IMG/VR virus record: IMGVR_UViG_3300012039_000027
Span: 1-24,399 of that record
Source of the DNA: a virus
Length of the DNA stretch: 24,399 nt
Reading direction: 5' to 3' (one strand)
Positions 13,364-21,033 of the stretch are shown piece after piece. The notes below the pieces were generated by a model. It did no database searches and was not told the origin of the DNA. It was given only the letters and a program-made list of their open reading frames with translations. A program made the position numbers and the translations under genes. How positions within the stretch are numbered: the stretch's first letter is position 1; each line of letters begins with the position of its first letter.

Positions 13364-14302
13364 ATGGCCACCCCGACAATCTACCGCTCAACAGACAGCA
13401 GTGCCCCAGTCATCACTGGCGAGGTCAGCAAGCTGCGGCTCGCGCTGAACGCCATTCTCGTGGACGGCTACGGCTCACAAGCCGCGGCCGGGTGGACCAA
13501 GGCGTACGAGAGCGCCGGCAGTCATCTAGTCGCCTACCAACCCGGCTCGGGCCTTCAGCGCTACTTGTACCTGGACGACTCACCGACGCGAGTGTCGGAG
13601 TTTCGCGGCTACCGTAGCATGTCGAGCGTCAGCGTCGGCACCGATCCTTTCCCTGCGTTGAACAGCGTGACGGTGAAGTGTCGCAAGTCGGTCACCGCGG
13701 ACACCACGGCTCGGCCGTGGATTTGTCTTGCCACCGACAAGACGTTCTACATGATCATCTTCGGCAATCAAACCACGCTCGGATCATCCGACGGCGGCGA
13801 CGCGCACATGGCGTTTGGTGAGGTGATTGACTCGCCTGTTGCAGATAGTCAGTTTCTGACGTTCATTTTGGGTGCAAACGATACGAGTACAACGTCCACA
13901 ACCGCAACCGTTGCGCGACAAGCCTTCAACTTCAACAACAACAGCAGCGTCACGGCTCCTCTTGGCAACGTTGAAGGTTATCCGTCACAGGTGGCGGTGC
14001 CAGCGCGGATGCTGCAAAGCGCATGCGTGCCGTGGAACGAGGTGTTGTCGGGCGGCTCCAGCTTTCCGACTTACCCGGACCCCTCGACCGGCGATTTGCT
14101 GATCGCGCGCTTTCACGCGATGCTCGAATCGCTGTACTACGGTGTGGGCTATTTGCCAGGGTTGTGGCTTGTGTGCCACCCTGCGTCCAGCTTCACGAGC
14201 ATGGACACATTTTCCGGCAGCGGCACGCTCGCCGGGCGGACGTTCCTGATCGTCAAGACAGGCACCGGTGCGGTCGTGTTCGAGACTGGCGGAAACTGGT
14301 AA
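13364..14302 (+). CDS. Distal tail protein, paralogue B
   Basis: This 312-residue protein is the paralogue of the product of 12,026-12,976. It has the same start pattern (YRSTDSSAPVITGE), GYGSQAAAGW near residue 41-50, a YLYLDD strand, ARPWICLATD near residue 115 and a C-terminal GRTFLIVKTGTGAVVFETGG matching GRTFYRVGTGSVWGVAIEIT in the other copy. The ends are best conserved; the middle differs more, as expected for a recognition or surface region. The ATG follows the previous stop by one base. No Shine-Dalgarno is obvious, so coupling is likely. Confidence 0.65.
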   Translation: MATPTIYRSTDSSAPVITGEVSKLRLALNAILVDGYGSQAAAGWTKAYESAGSHLVAYQPGSGLQRYLYLDDSPTRVSEFRGYRSMSSVSVGTDPFPALNSVTVKCRKSVTADTTARPWICLATDKTFYMIIFGNQTTLGSSDGGDAHMAFGEVIDSPVADSQFLTFILGANDTSTTSTTATVARQAFNFNNNSSVTAPLGNVEGYPSQVAVPARMLQSACVPWNEVLSGGSSFPTYPDPSTGDLLIARFHAMLESLYYGVGYLPGLWLVCHPASSFTSMDTFSGSGTLAGRTFLIVKTGTGAVVFETGGNW

Positions 14303-14308
14303 CTGGCG

Positions 14309-15247
14309 ATGGCGTACACGCGGCCAGACTATAACGATGCGGATGCATCGTGGCTCGGCCTCGCGGCATACACGCGTCTCGCTTACAACGATGCAGACGC
14401 GACTTTCTATGAGCCGACAATTGCCACGGTTGAGGGCATCCTGGCGGACGGTGGGCTGCCTGCCGCGCCGTCGTTCACCTCCACGCCGTGGATCGTGTCG
14501 CTGCTTGCTGATGATGGACTGCCGGCCGCGCCGTCCATCCTCGCTCTGTACGGTGTTGGTGGCTGGCTCTCGGATGGCGGACTGCCATCTGCGCCTTCGT
14601 TCGTCGCGGCGAAGGGTGTCGTGTCGTGGTTGTCGGACGAGGGGTTGCCGTCGCCGCTCTCCGGCGCCGTGTACACCGACCCAACACCGTTCATCGACCC
14701 GAATGCGGCGGTGCTCTACGTAATGGATTTGCTGGTAGACGGCGAACTGGTACGAGTGCCGATCAGTTCTTGGCAAGCGACGCTCCAGACCGACTCAAGC
14801 AGCTATGTGCAGTGCGTCGTGTCGGCGTGCGGCGATTGGCTCGACACGATCAACGCCGCAACCGAATTCGTCGTCAGTCGCGTCGGTACGCTCTACCCGG
14901 CGTATGGAGGCGCGCTTGTCGAGGGGCAACTAGCGCGCGGCCCGGTGCAGACGGTCGCAGTGTCGCGCGGCGCCACCAACTACTCCGCCGTCATCAGCGG
15001 CTACATCGACGCCATCGAAGCGGACGATGATCCCGCCAGCCTCTATGACCGCGAACTCCAAGACGTTCGCTCAGTCGCCACATACGGCGAAACAATTTCC
15101 ATTCGATGCGGCATCGACTGGCTTCTGCGGCCAGGGCAACGCGCGGTCTACGGCTCTGTGAATTTCGTCGTCAGCTACATAAATTACTACGTGACCAGTT
15201 ACGCGACTTCGATCGACGCGTACATGGACGTTGGCCACAGGACTTGA
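14309..15247 (+). CDS. Tail protein with two sets of short internal repeats
   Basis: The 312-residue protein shows YTRPDYNDADASW and YTRLAYNDADATF near residues 3-33, then four tandem units of about 24-26 residues centred on LADGGLPAAPS, LADDGLPAAPS, LSDGGLPSAPS and LSDEGLPSPLS (residues 40-128). From about residue 140 it is non-repetitive: LYVMDLLVDGELVRVPISSW, then CVVSACGDWLDTINAATEFV and a Tyr-rich end. The repeats probably form a linker or stalk and the C-terminal half a structural domain, perhaps in the tail tip or baseplate given the next gene. No named family recognised. Confidence 0.6.
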   Translation: MAYTRPDYNDADASWLGLAAYTRLAYNDADATFYEPTIATVEGILADGGLPAAPSFTSTPWIVSLLADDGLPAAPSILALYGVGGWLSDGGLPSAPSFVAAKGVVSWLSDEGLPSPLSGAVYTDPTPFIDPNAAVLYVMDLLVDGELVRVPISSWQATLQTDSSSYVQCVVSACGDWLDTINAATEFVVSRVGTLYPAYGGALVEGQLARGPVQTVAVSRGATNYSAVISGYIDAIEADDDPASLYDRELQDVRSVATYGETISIRCGIDWLLRPGQRAVYGSVNFVVSYINYYVTSYATSIDAYMDVGHRT

Positions 15248-15251
15248 GGCG

Positions 15252-17219
15252 ATGGGCTGGGCTACGCTCACGAACAATCTTGGCGAGGGCCGCTACCGCA
15301 TCAAGATCGACTCGGGTGAGTCGCGTCGGGTTGCTCTTTTGAACGCGGCCAACCAAGCGCTCGCCATCGTTGGGACCAAGATCAACGCTTCGCAGGAGCT
15401 CGTCACGCAAGCCGATGCGTTGGAATCCGCCGCGCGCGGCGCGCTTACTGCGCTGATTGATGCTCTTGTTGCGGAAAACGATCCTGTCGCAGCAGGCTTG
15501 GCACAAAAAGTTCTTGCTGTCGAGCAAAAGAAGTATGCGGCCCTGGTCGCATCGAATCAACCGCTTCGACAGCAACACGCGACGCTAAAGAATACGCAGA
15601 CCGATCTGGTGCGTCAACGCAGCGCATGGGACGCTTTGCAGACGATCACGTACAAAGAAGCGTGGTGCACAGATTACACCGTCGGCGCTTCGGGATCATC
15701 GTCTATTCGTGCCACGATCGATATTCCAGGCGACCCGTCGCTGACGTTGCTTGCGCCCGGATGCCGCACGGCTCGCTCAGGCGACGGCACCATTTCATCT
15801 GCACGCAAGGCTGCGGCTCTGAGTCGGCGCGCGAACGAACTGATAAGGACCAACGAGAGTCTGGTGGCAGCCAATGCGTCTTTGACTACGGCCCGCGCGA
15901 CTGAAACGACGCTGAAAACCGAGGTCGCTGCTGCGCAAGCCACGTACGTCGCCACGCCGACCGATGCCAACTACGTGATCTTTGAAACCAAGACACGGGA
16001 ACTCGCCGCGAAGCGACACGAGATTGCAAATCTGACCGTCAGCAAGCAGTACATCGACATCACCATCGCGAGACTGAGTCAGGAAATTACTTACTGGTCT
16101 GGTCGTGCGGCGTCCGAAACGCCAAACCCTGGCGACGGTGCGCTGCTTGAGCGCGAATTGACGTCGCCAGCACAAGCCTACTTTAACGCCGCCATCTTTC
16201 CGGCATGGCAAAAATGGCTGCCGACGTACCGCTGGGGCACAGCGTCAAATGTCGATGAAAGGGCCAACACGATGACGGTGACGTTGGCCGCCGCGACTTC
16301 CCTCGCGCAGCGGCTGAACGTGAACAAGGAATCGACGCTGAGCAACGTTCCCGTTGTTTACATGACGTGCAACGCGGCAGCGTTTGAGGACGGAGACCGG
16401 GTGGTCGTGGGCTTCACCGGACAATCGTTCGAGTCGCCCACAGTCATCGGATTCCTAGACAACCCGCGCGAGTGCCTAGCATGGCCAACTGTTGTCATGG
16501 ACTTGTGGTTTGAGTGCGTGGTGGAGTCGTCTCCTGGCACTCGGCCATGGGCCAACGTTCACTATGGCATCAGTGATTGTGCGAACGTGTACGAGCGAAC
16601 GTTCATCAACTCAATGGCCAACCGGCCGATAGCGCCCACCGCCACTCACTCTATCAGACTGGAGAGTCCGGTTTTTTCCTCCGCAGGCGACGACCAACAC
16701 TTCACCATCAACGTCGAGGACGGAAACTTCAGCACGTTGTGGACGGGCAGCAGTTCGGCGTTTGCGTTTGACGTGGGAGATGGTTCCACCGCGGCTTGCC
16801 CGGGAAGCACATCGCTGGCCAGCTATTTCACGACGTTGGCGACGGGCGGAGCTGCGTTTGTGCGACTGGTCGAGCACTCTACATCGTCCTTCACCCAGGG
16901 CGTGGTGCACGGTTACAACAACACCGTGCCGGGTGACGGTTCGTGCGTCATCAACAACCAACAATCCTCGGGCGCGTGGATCAATCCGGGCAACGTGAAC
17001 GATGGCGTCCAGCAGGTGCCGGTCGATGCCGTTTACCACTTTGACGCTGCTGCTGAGGAGTTTCTGAACTCTCAAGGTGCGTTGCCCACCGCCATCAACG
17101 TCACACGTAATCGGGGCGGGCGCACGCCTTCTCTGTACGTGCTGACAGGCACCAGTGAAACGGAATTCGACAGCGGGCTACGTCGCCGCTGGCGTTTGAC
17201 GTACGAAAGGCAAGTATGA
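15252..17219 (+). CDS. Large tail-tip/baseplate protein with coiled coils
   Basis: This 655-residue protein starts at ATG 15,252 (AGGA nine bases upstream); a TTG 21 bases earlier is an alternative. It opens MGWATLTNNLGEGRYRIKID, then helical stretches about residues 35-125 and 180-280 (SRRANELIRTNESLVAANAS). Between them lies CTDYTVGASGSSSIRATIDI-like beta sequence ending LTLLAPGCR. Residues about 330-420 (TMTVTLAAATSLAQRLNVNK, then DRVVVGFTG) could be an OB-type strand domain as in gp5/gp27-class hubs, but this is a weak call. The C-terminal 230 residues are Ser/Thr/Asn-rich, possibly receptor-facing. Position and size support a tail-tip role; the precise homologue is not identified. Confidence 0.6.
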   Translation: MGWATLTNNLGEGRYRIKIDSGESRRVALLNAANQALAIVGTKINASQELVTQADALESAARGALTALIDALVAENDPVAAGLAQKVLAVEQKKYAALVASNQPLRQQHATLKNTQTDLVRQRSAWDALQTITYKEAWCTDYTVGASGSSSIRATIDIPGDPSLTLLAPGCRTARSGDGTISSARKAAALSRRANELIRTNESLVAANASLTTARATETTLKTEVAAAQATYVATPTDANYVIFETKTRELAAKRHEIANLTVSKQYIDITIARLSQEITYWSGRAASETPNPGDGALLERELTSPAQAYFNAAIFPAWQKWLPTYRWGTASNVDERANTMTVTLAAATSLAQRLNVNKESTLSNVPVVYMTCNAAAFEDGDRVVVGFTGQSFESPTVIGFLDNPRECLAWPTVVMDLWFECVVESSPGTRPWANVHYGISDCANVYERTFINSMANRPIAPTATHSIRLESPVFSSAGDDQHFTINVEDGNFSTLWTGSSSAFAFDVGDGSTAACPGSTSLASYFTTLATGGAAFVRLVEHSTSSFTQGVVHGYNNTVPGDGSCVINNQQSSGAWINPGNVNDGVQQVPVDAVYHFDAAAEEFLNSQGALPTAINVTRNRGGRTPSLYVLTGTSETEFDSGLRRRWRLTYERQV

Positions 17220-17674
17220 CCATCCGCATCACCGTCATCGGCGTCCCCGAGCTACAGCGCACGCTGGCGCTGATCGGCGGCATCCCTGCGCAGGTTGTGG
17301 ACGACATGGCGGCGATCGCGTACCAAGGCATGCGCGAGGGCGCCGCGCGGCACTCGCCGCGGCCCGAAGGCACGGGCAACCTGTTCCGCTCGCTGTTCCG
17401 CGAAGGCGCCGGAACAAAGACGCAGCGCGTGGGCCACTCGTTGGACGATGCGCCGCAAGCGGAGCACGTCATTTTCGGGTCGCGGCCGCACGAAATCCGA
17501 CCCAAGAAGCCGGGCGGCGTGCTGGCGTGGCGGTCGAGGTTTGGAGGGCCGATGGTGTTCGCGCGGCGCGTCTGGCACCCTGGCTACATCGGGGACAATT
17601 ACCGCGATGTGGCGTTGAATGATGCGTTCCGGCGCTTCCCGGATTTCGTGACGCAACGCATGGGAGCCCTGTGA
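17216..17674 (+). CDS. HK97 gp10-like tail completion/neck protein
   Basis: The 152-residue protein shows the usual layout of HK97 gp10-type proteins. It has an N-terminal strand, VIGVPELQRTLALI, then a helix ending AYQGMREGAARHSPR. GNLFRSLF follows, then a His-containing segment HEIRPKKPGGVLAW and VFARRVWHPGY near residue 120, where the family has H-x-I-x-P-K...L-x-W and V-x-H-P-G. A C-terminal helix follows. Members act in head-tail joining or tail completion. The ATG overlaps the previous stop. It is unusual that this gene follows, rather than precedes, the tail genes. Confidence 0.75.
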   Translation: MTIRITVIGVPELQRTLALIGGIPAQVVDDMAAIAYQGMREGAARHSPRPEGTGNLFRSLFREGAGTKTQRVGHSLDDAPQAEHVIFGSRPHEIRPKKPGGVLAWRSRFGGPMVFARRVWHPGYIGDNYRDVALNDAFRRFPDFVTQRMGAL

Positions 17675-17675
17675 A

Positions 17676-17999
17676 ATGGCGCTGACCTACACGTACCCGG
17701 ACGCATACCTCGACACCCGCATCAGCGAGGAGCGCGAAGCGCGCGCCATCGAGGAGGTGGAACTGCTCGCGGGCTCGCGCACGCTGTCGGCGGACTGGAC
17801 CGAAAAGCTCGTCATCCTCCAGGCATACATCCTCGCGTGCCTGGAGCACCAGGGGAAGGTGGACGACCTGTTCACCGCGAAGCTGAAAACGTACCGCGAG
17901 GAGATGGCGATTCAGTTGCCGCGCGCCCTGGCAGCGGCCGACGAGGAGGCCAACGCCACGACCAGTTCCGTGTACACGATCCCGGTGAGACGCGCATGA
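17676..17999 (+). CDS. Small helical protein, possible head-tail connector
   Basis: The 107-residue protein is largely helical: RISEEREARAIEEVELLAG, then DWTEKLVILQAYILACLEHQ, then DLFTAKLKTYREEMAIQLP. It lies between a gp10-like and a tail-terminator-like gene, and its size fits head-tail adaptor proteins, which use helical bundles to dock on the portal. No diagnostic motif was seen, so the function is from context. GGGAG precedes the ATG, and the end overlaps the next gene as ATGA. Confidence 0.5.
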   Translation: MALTYTYPDAYLDTRISEEREARAIEEVELLAGSRTLSADWTEKLVILQAYILACLEHQGKVDDLFTAKLKTYREEMAIQLPRALAAADEEANATTSSVYTIPVRRA

Positions 18000-18805
18000 G
18001 CACCACTCCGGAGATGATGCCTGCGCTGGAGCACGCGCGCGACGCGCTCGCGGCGATCATGGGACTGGTGTCGTGCGAGATCGGGCGCAAGGAGGATGTG
18101 TCGCCCGATGACTACCCAATGATCCAGATCGTCCCGACGCGCATTTCGCCCGGCGCGGCCTACGCGGGGCGCACGATCGAGGTGTGGATTTACTTCGGTG
18201 TGCCCATCGAAAAGGTGGACGAGTTGTCCAGCGTGTACGAGGGGCTGTCGGCGCTAGAGGTGGAAATCCTCGACATCCTCGGCACGATCCAGGGCCAGTA
18301 CCGCGAGACGATCACGGACCAGGACTTTTTCGAGACGTACAAGCTCGCCGCGATCCGCGCGGAGTTGTCCGCGCCGGAGACGCCGCACGTGAAGTGTGCT
18401 GTTTACACCGCCTCCTCCGTCGAGGCGCTGGGCGCGTCGCCCGTCGCCGTGGCCCCGGCCACGCAACTCCTCCACAACAGCAACGCTGCCGACTGGACGC
18501 CGACGCTGGCCGCAGGGTCGATCACCAGGCTGCTGAACGGCGCGGCGAGCACGCGCACTAAGGTCACCGTCTCCGGTTACGTGGCCGGCGCAGCCGCGTC
18601 CGAAGTCGCCATCGGCATCTACGCGGGAGGAACCCTCGTCGGAAACCGCACCCTGGTGGCCGTAACGGGCGCAGGCTCGCCGATCGCCTTCACGGTGGAG
18701 GCTACCTACGTCGCCGCGCTCGACACGGCCTACGATGTGCGGGCGACGGGCACGGTGGGCTCCTACACGTTCACCGCCCTCGCCATGACGGCGCAATCGC
18801 TGTGA
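17996..18805 (+). CDS. Tail terminator-like protein with added C-terminal beta domain
   Basis: The 269-residue protein starts at the ATG overlapping the previous stop. Residues 1-130 match the general pattern of tail terminators (lambda gpU class): ALEHARDALAAIMGL, then DDYPMIQIVPTRI, a strand EVWIYFGVPI, and a helix with LEVEILDILG. Such proteins form a ring that caps the tail before head joining. Residues about 145-269 are a separate Thr/Ala/Gly-rich beta domain (NGAASTRTKVTVSGYVAGAA, GTLVGNRTLVAVTGAGSP), like phage decoration or Ig-like modules. Known terminators are about 130-150 residues, so the extra domain is unusual. The function of the extension is unknown. Confidence 0.55.
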   Translation: MSTTPEMMPALEHARDALAAIMGLVSCEIGRKEDVSPDDYPMIQIVPTRISPGAAYAGRTIEVWIYFGVPIEKVDELSSVYEGLSALEVEILDILGTIQGQYRETITDQDFFETYKLAAIRAELSAPETPHVKCAVYTASSVEALGASPVAVAPATQLLHNSNAADWTPTLAAGSITRLLNGAASTRTKVTVSGYVAGAAASEVAIGIYAGGTLVGNRTLVAVTGAGSPIAFTVEATYVAALDTAYDVRATGTVGSYTFTALAMTAQSL

Positions 18806-19236
18806 CCGCGCTCACGGACCTGCCGACGCCTGAGATGGAAGCCGTGGTCATCCGCGCGCACCTCGCCGCGCTCAAGTCCATGGGCGAGCACCCCGCCCCG
18901 CTCACCAAGGCGCAGGCCATCCAGGCCTCCTTCACCGCCATCATGCGCGAGGCGCTGGCCGCCGCGCGCAGCAAGTTCCGGCCCGAAGCGCTCCAAAACC
19001 AGCTCACCGTCGTCGGCGTCCGGGCGATTCACGAGAAGCAGGCTGGGTTGCTGCCGCGCGAACGGTTGGTGCAGCGCATCAAGTCGCTGCCCAAGGATCA
19101 GGCCACAGCGTACTCGCTCCGCTACGAGCACGAGTATCCGGATTGGAAAATCGCAGAGATCATGGGCATCACCGAGGACCAAGTGGTGGCCCTGATCCTG
19201 CGCGCCCTTTTGACCACTACCGGAGTGCAAGAATGA
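18802..19236 (+). CDS. Sigma-70 region 4-like HTH protein
   Basis: The 144-residue product begins at a GTG overlapping the previous stop (GTGA). Residues 96-137 read LPKDQATAYSLRYEHEYPDW, then KIAEIMGITEDQVVALILRA: the L..DQ..A..LRY.....W.IAEIMGIT...V..LI.RAL pattern of sigma-70 region 4 and ArpU-type phage late regulators, a DNA-binding helix-turn-helix. The N-terminal 90 residues are helical with no visible region 2, so it is not a complete sigma factor. A late-gene activator or a small DNA-binding protein acting in packaging are the alternatives. It sits inside the structural operon, so its expression would rise with late transcription. Confidence 0.5.
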   Translation: MTALTDLPTPEMEAVVIRAHLAALKSMGEHPAPLTKAQAIQASFTAIMREALAAARSKFRPEALQNQLTVVGVRAIHEKQAGLLPRERLVQRIKSLPKDQATAYSLRYEHEYPDWKIAEIMGITEDQVVALILRALLTTTGVQE

Positions 19237-19583
19237 ACTTACCTGCCGCCCTCGAAACCGGCCCAGGGATGGCCGGGCTGCTTGTGACGATCCTGGGCGC
19301 GCTGTGGTTCCTGGTGCGGCGCAAGCTCAGTTCCGACACCACAGGCAACTCTGTCGATCACGCCGTCCGCGAACAACTCGCGCGCATGACCGAGGAAAAC
19401 ATACGTCTCTCGGCAGACTTGAAAGAGGAGCGCCGGTTGCACAAAGCCACCCATGCGGAGTTGCACCAGTACATGCGCGAGCTTTATGACGCGATGTCGA
19501 AGCTCCAGCCATCCCAACGCGACGAACTGCCGACGGACTTCGCGGCTCTCGGGGACATTGTCGAGAGGATCGAGCCTAAATGA
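19233..19583 (+). CDS. Membrane-anchored coiled-coil protein, possible inner spanin
   Basis: The 116-residue protein has an N-terminal hydrophobic segment (residues 14-28, GLLVTILGALWFLV) followed by RRK, then a long charged helix (residues 45-90, REQLARMTEENIRLSADLKE) with coiled-coil spacing. One membrane segment plus periplasmic-type coil is the form of i-spanins (Rz) and of DUF2730-like phage proteins. A nested or following lipoprotein o-spanin was not found, which weakens the spanin idea. The ATG overlaps the preceding stop, and the end overlaps the next gene as ATGA. Confidence 0.5.
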   Translation: MNLPAALETGPGMAGLLVTILGALWFLVRRKLSSDTTGNSVDHAVREQLARMTEENIRLSADLKEERRLHKATHAELHQYMRELYDAMSKLQPSQRDELPTDFAALGDIVERIEPK

Positions 19584-19846
19584 ATAGCCATGAGTCGCGC
19601 ACAATTTGGTGGGACGGGCATCGCGGGCGGATCACCGTCCACCCGGTGCTGGATGAGCTGAGTCTGCGCAAGCCCCCGATCATCAACGGCGCTCCGGTCG
19701 TGCAAATCGACTATGCGCCGTTGATCGGCCGGCACGACATCTTGGAAGCGGGACACGCGTGGCGGCGGATGACGGCGGCGGAGTGCAAGGACATCGATGA
19801 GCGGCTCAAGGCCACCGTCGCGGCCGGATTGGCCGTGTGGGAATGA
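19580..19846 (+). CDS. Hypothetical 88-residue protein
   Basis: The product reads MNSHESRTIWWDGHRGRITV, then HPVLDELSLRKPPIINGAPV and ends with a helix, DERLKATVAAGLAVWE. It is soluble in character and acidic at the C-terminus. The ATG overlaps the previous stop. Its neighbours on both sides have membrane segments. No family was recognised and no function is proposed. Confidence 0.55.
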   Translation: MNSHESRTIWWDGHRGRITVHPVLDELSLRKPPIINGAPVVQIDYAPLIGRHDILEAGHAWRRMTAAECKDIDERLKATVAAGLAVWE

Positions 19847-19864
19847 TTAGCATGGGAGCAAGCC

Positions 19865-20101
19865 TTGAAGTTGATTCCGAATTGGCGTAAAGCCTGGAGA
19901 TTTGCCACAGTGCAAATAGGCGCTCTTGCTGTGCTTTGGATCGCACTACCGGCAGAGACGCAAGCATCAGTCCTTCAGGCGCTGCACATCGACAAGCAGT
20001 TCCTTCCCGGCATCGTCGGCCTAGCAGTCATCATCGGCCGGCTTATCGCACAGCCGAAGGCGCAAGCGGAAATCTACACGCAAGAAACGATGCTCGACTG
20101 A
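19865..20101 (+). CDS. Holin-like membrane protein (DUF7940-type)
   Basis: The 78-residue product uses a TTG start with GGGAG at 19,854-19,858. It begins with the pattern (M)KLIPNWRKAWRFATVQIGAL, followed by a first hydrophobic segment, a short polar stretch (PAETQASVLQALHIDKQ), and a second segment FLPGIVGLAVIIGRLI before a polar tail. The L-I-x-x-W-R-x-A-W-x-x-x-x-V-Q start and final GRL are features of a family of small phage holin-like proteins (DUF7940). Holins permeabilise the inner membrane at lysis. No endolysin gene is visible nearby. Its TGA overlaps the next ATG as TGATG. Confidence 0.6.
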   Translation: MKLIPNWRKAWRFATVQIGALAVLWIALPAETQASVLQALHIDKQFLPGIVGLAVIIGRLIAQPKAQAEIYTQETMLD

Positions 20102-20319
20102 TGAGCGATGCCCTCTACGTCGCCCGCCTGCGCTGGTCCGGACGCACCGGATGCGCGAAGCTCGGAGACTTTCATCGGCGCCTCGTCGCTCCTCCTGACC
20201 TCGGCTTCTCCTACGTCGAGATCGACTACCGGCCGCCAGTTGCGGCAATCGTCAGGCCATATCCGTGGAGTGAGCCTCGGGACATGATCCCCTCAGAGTC
20301 TGCGGCATGCGTCCGCTAA
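20101..20319 (+). CDS. Hypothetical 72-residue protein
   Basis: The start is set by the TGATG overlap with the holin-like gene. The product reads MSDALYVARLRWSGRTGCAK, then DFHRRLVAPPDLGFSYVEID and ends PRDMIPSESAACVR. The ending resembles small phage proteins with EPR-M-x-x-x-E-x-A-A-C. It is the last gene of the rightward block. Function unknown. Confidence 0.5.
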   Translation: MSDALYVARLRWSGRTGCAKLGDFHRRLVAPPDLGFSYVEIDYRPPVAAIVRPYPWSEPRDMIPSESAACVR

Positions 20320-20368
20320 CTTGGGGGAGATGACGCGCGATGCTCGTTGCGACAGTTATTCAGAGGTG

Positions 20369-20382
20369 CCGGATATTTCCGG
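20369..20382. other. Short hairpin in the convergent gap
   Basis: CCGGA-TATT-TCCGG is a perfect five-pair stem with a four-base loop, in the 86-base gap between the converging + and - strand operons (20,320-20,405). It has no U-rich tail on either strand, so it is not a typical Rho-independent terminator. No other convincing terminator was seen in the gap. Confidence 0.35.
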
Positions 20383-20405
20383 GGACGTGTAGCATTCATC
20401 GTGAC

Positions 20406-20630
20406 TCATGGCGTTTCGCCAATGTGCTTGTCGTTTGTCCTGCGCCGCTCCACGCACAGGATCAAGTCATCCATGCAGGCATCGCCGAAACGCATAACTT
20501 CTCCGCCGCGATCTGAAACCACGACTGTGGTTGTCCTTTGTTGTCGAGGGCAAAACCACGCCGTGATGAATCCGACCACAAGCCCGAAGGCAAACGAGCC
20601 AACGGCAAACATCGGAGTCAATGTGCTCAC
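20406..20630 (-). CDS. 74-residue membrane protein
   Basis: The GTG start at 20,630 overlaps the stop of the preceding leftward gene as GTGA. Residues 6-26 are hydrophobic (PMFAVGSFAFGLVVGFITAW), then CPRQQRTTT and a soluble, Asp/Arg-rich remainder (VMRFGDACMDDLILCVERRR). It is the last gene of the leftward operon. Topology suggests an N-terminal anchor with a cytoplasmic domain. No family recognised. Confidence 0.55.
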   Translation of the reverse strand: MSTLTPMFAVGSFAFGLVVGFITAWFCPRQQRTTTVVVSDRGGEVMRFGDACMDDLILCVERRRTNDKHIGETP

Positions 20631-21019
20631 GGCGCTCCTTTGATTGCTGCGTCGAACTCTTTTGCCATCGCGTCAAAGTCTTCCATCAACACCAGCACAT
20701 AGGCTTTGCGGTCTACGGTTGTGTCTTCGCTGATAGGTCCACCGTTGTTGTGCAGCGCGTTTTGAATCAGGTTGCGCCACCGCTCCGCATCCGCCACCGC
20801 AGCATCACGCTCGGCGCGTAGCATGTTGATGAGTGTCGGCTCGCCCCAGCCAGAAGCGCAAGCCTCTCGCAGCCGCGATATCTCTGCAGCTTGTGCTTCG
20901 ACCAGCACGTACAGCGCGCGCATGTCGAATCCCTGCAACGTGCACCAAACCGTTTCGCGTTCGTCAGCCTTCGGCAATGCATCGAACAGTCGCGCCTTCA
21001 GGTCGGTGTGGTCTGTCAT
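20627..21019 (-). CDS. Hypothetical 130-residue helical protein
   Basis: The protein reads MTDHTDLKARLFDALPKADE, then YVLVEAQAAEISRLREACAS and later MLRAERDAAVADAERWRNLI. Most of it is predicted helix with coiled-coil character, resembling generic early-region phage proteins with an Ead/Ea22-like style, though I cannot assign a family. The ATG overlaps the stop of the HTH gene (ATGA) within a 19-base sequence duplicated at the next junction upstream (21,209-21,227). Confidence 0.6.
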   Translation of the reverse strand: MTDHTDLKARLFDALPKADERETVWCTLQGFDMRALYVLVEAQAAEISRLREACASGWGEPTLINMLRAERDAAVADAERWRNLIQNALHNNGGPISEDTTVDRKAYVLVLMEDFDAMAKEFDAAIKGAP

Positions 21020-21033
21020 GGCTTCTGCTCCGC
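21015..21033 (-). repeat. 19-base direct repeat, copy 1, at a stop/start junction
   Basis: On the - strand, GCGGAGCAGAAGCCATGAC ends the HTH gene (Glu-Gln-Lys-Pro-stop) and starts the next gene (Met-Thr). The identical 19 bases occur at 21,209-21,227. The sequence includes GGAG eight bases before the ATG, so it is a complete reinitiation signal. Confidence 0.85.

Noticed and set aside
20340-20516. 58-codon + strand frame after the last late gene
   Set aside because: It overlaps the 3' part of the well-supported - strand gene at 20,406-20,630 and its sequence looks non-coding, although a G-rich stretch precedes it.
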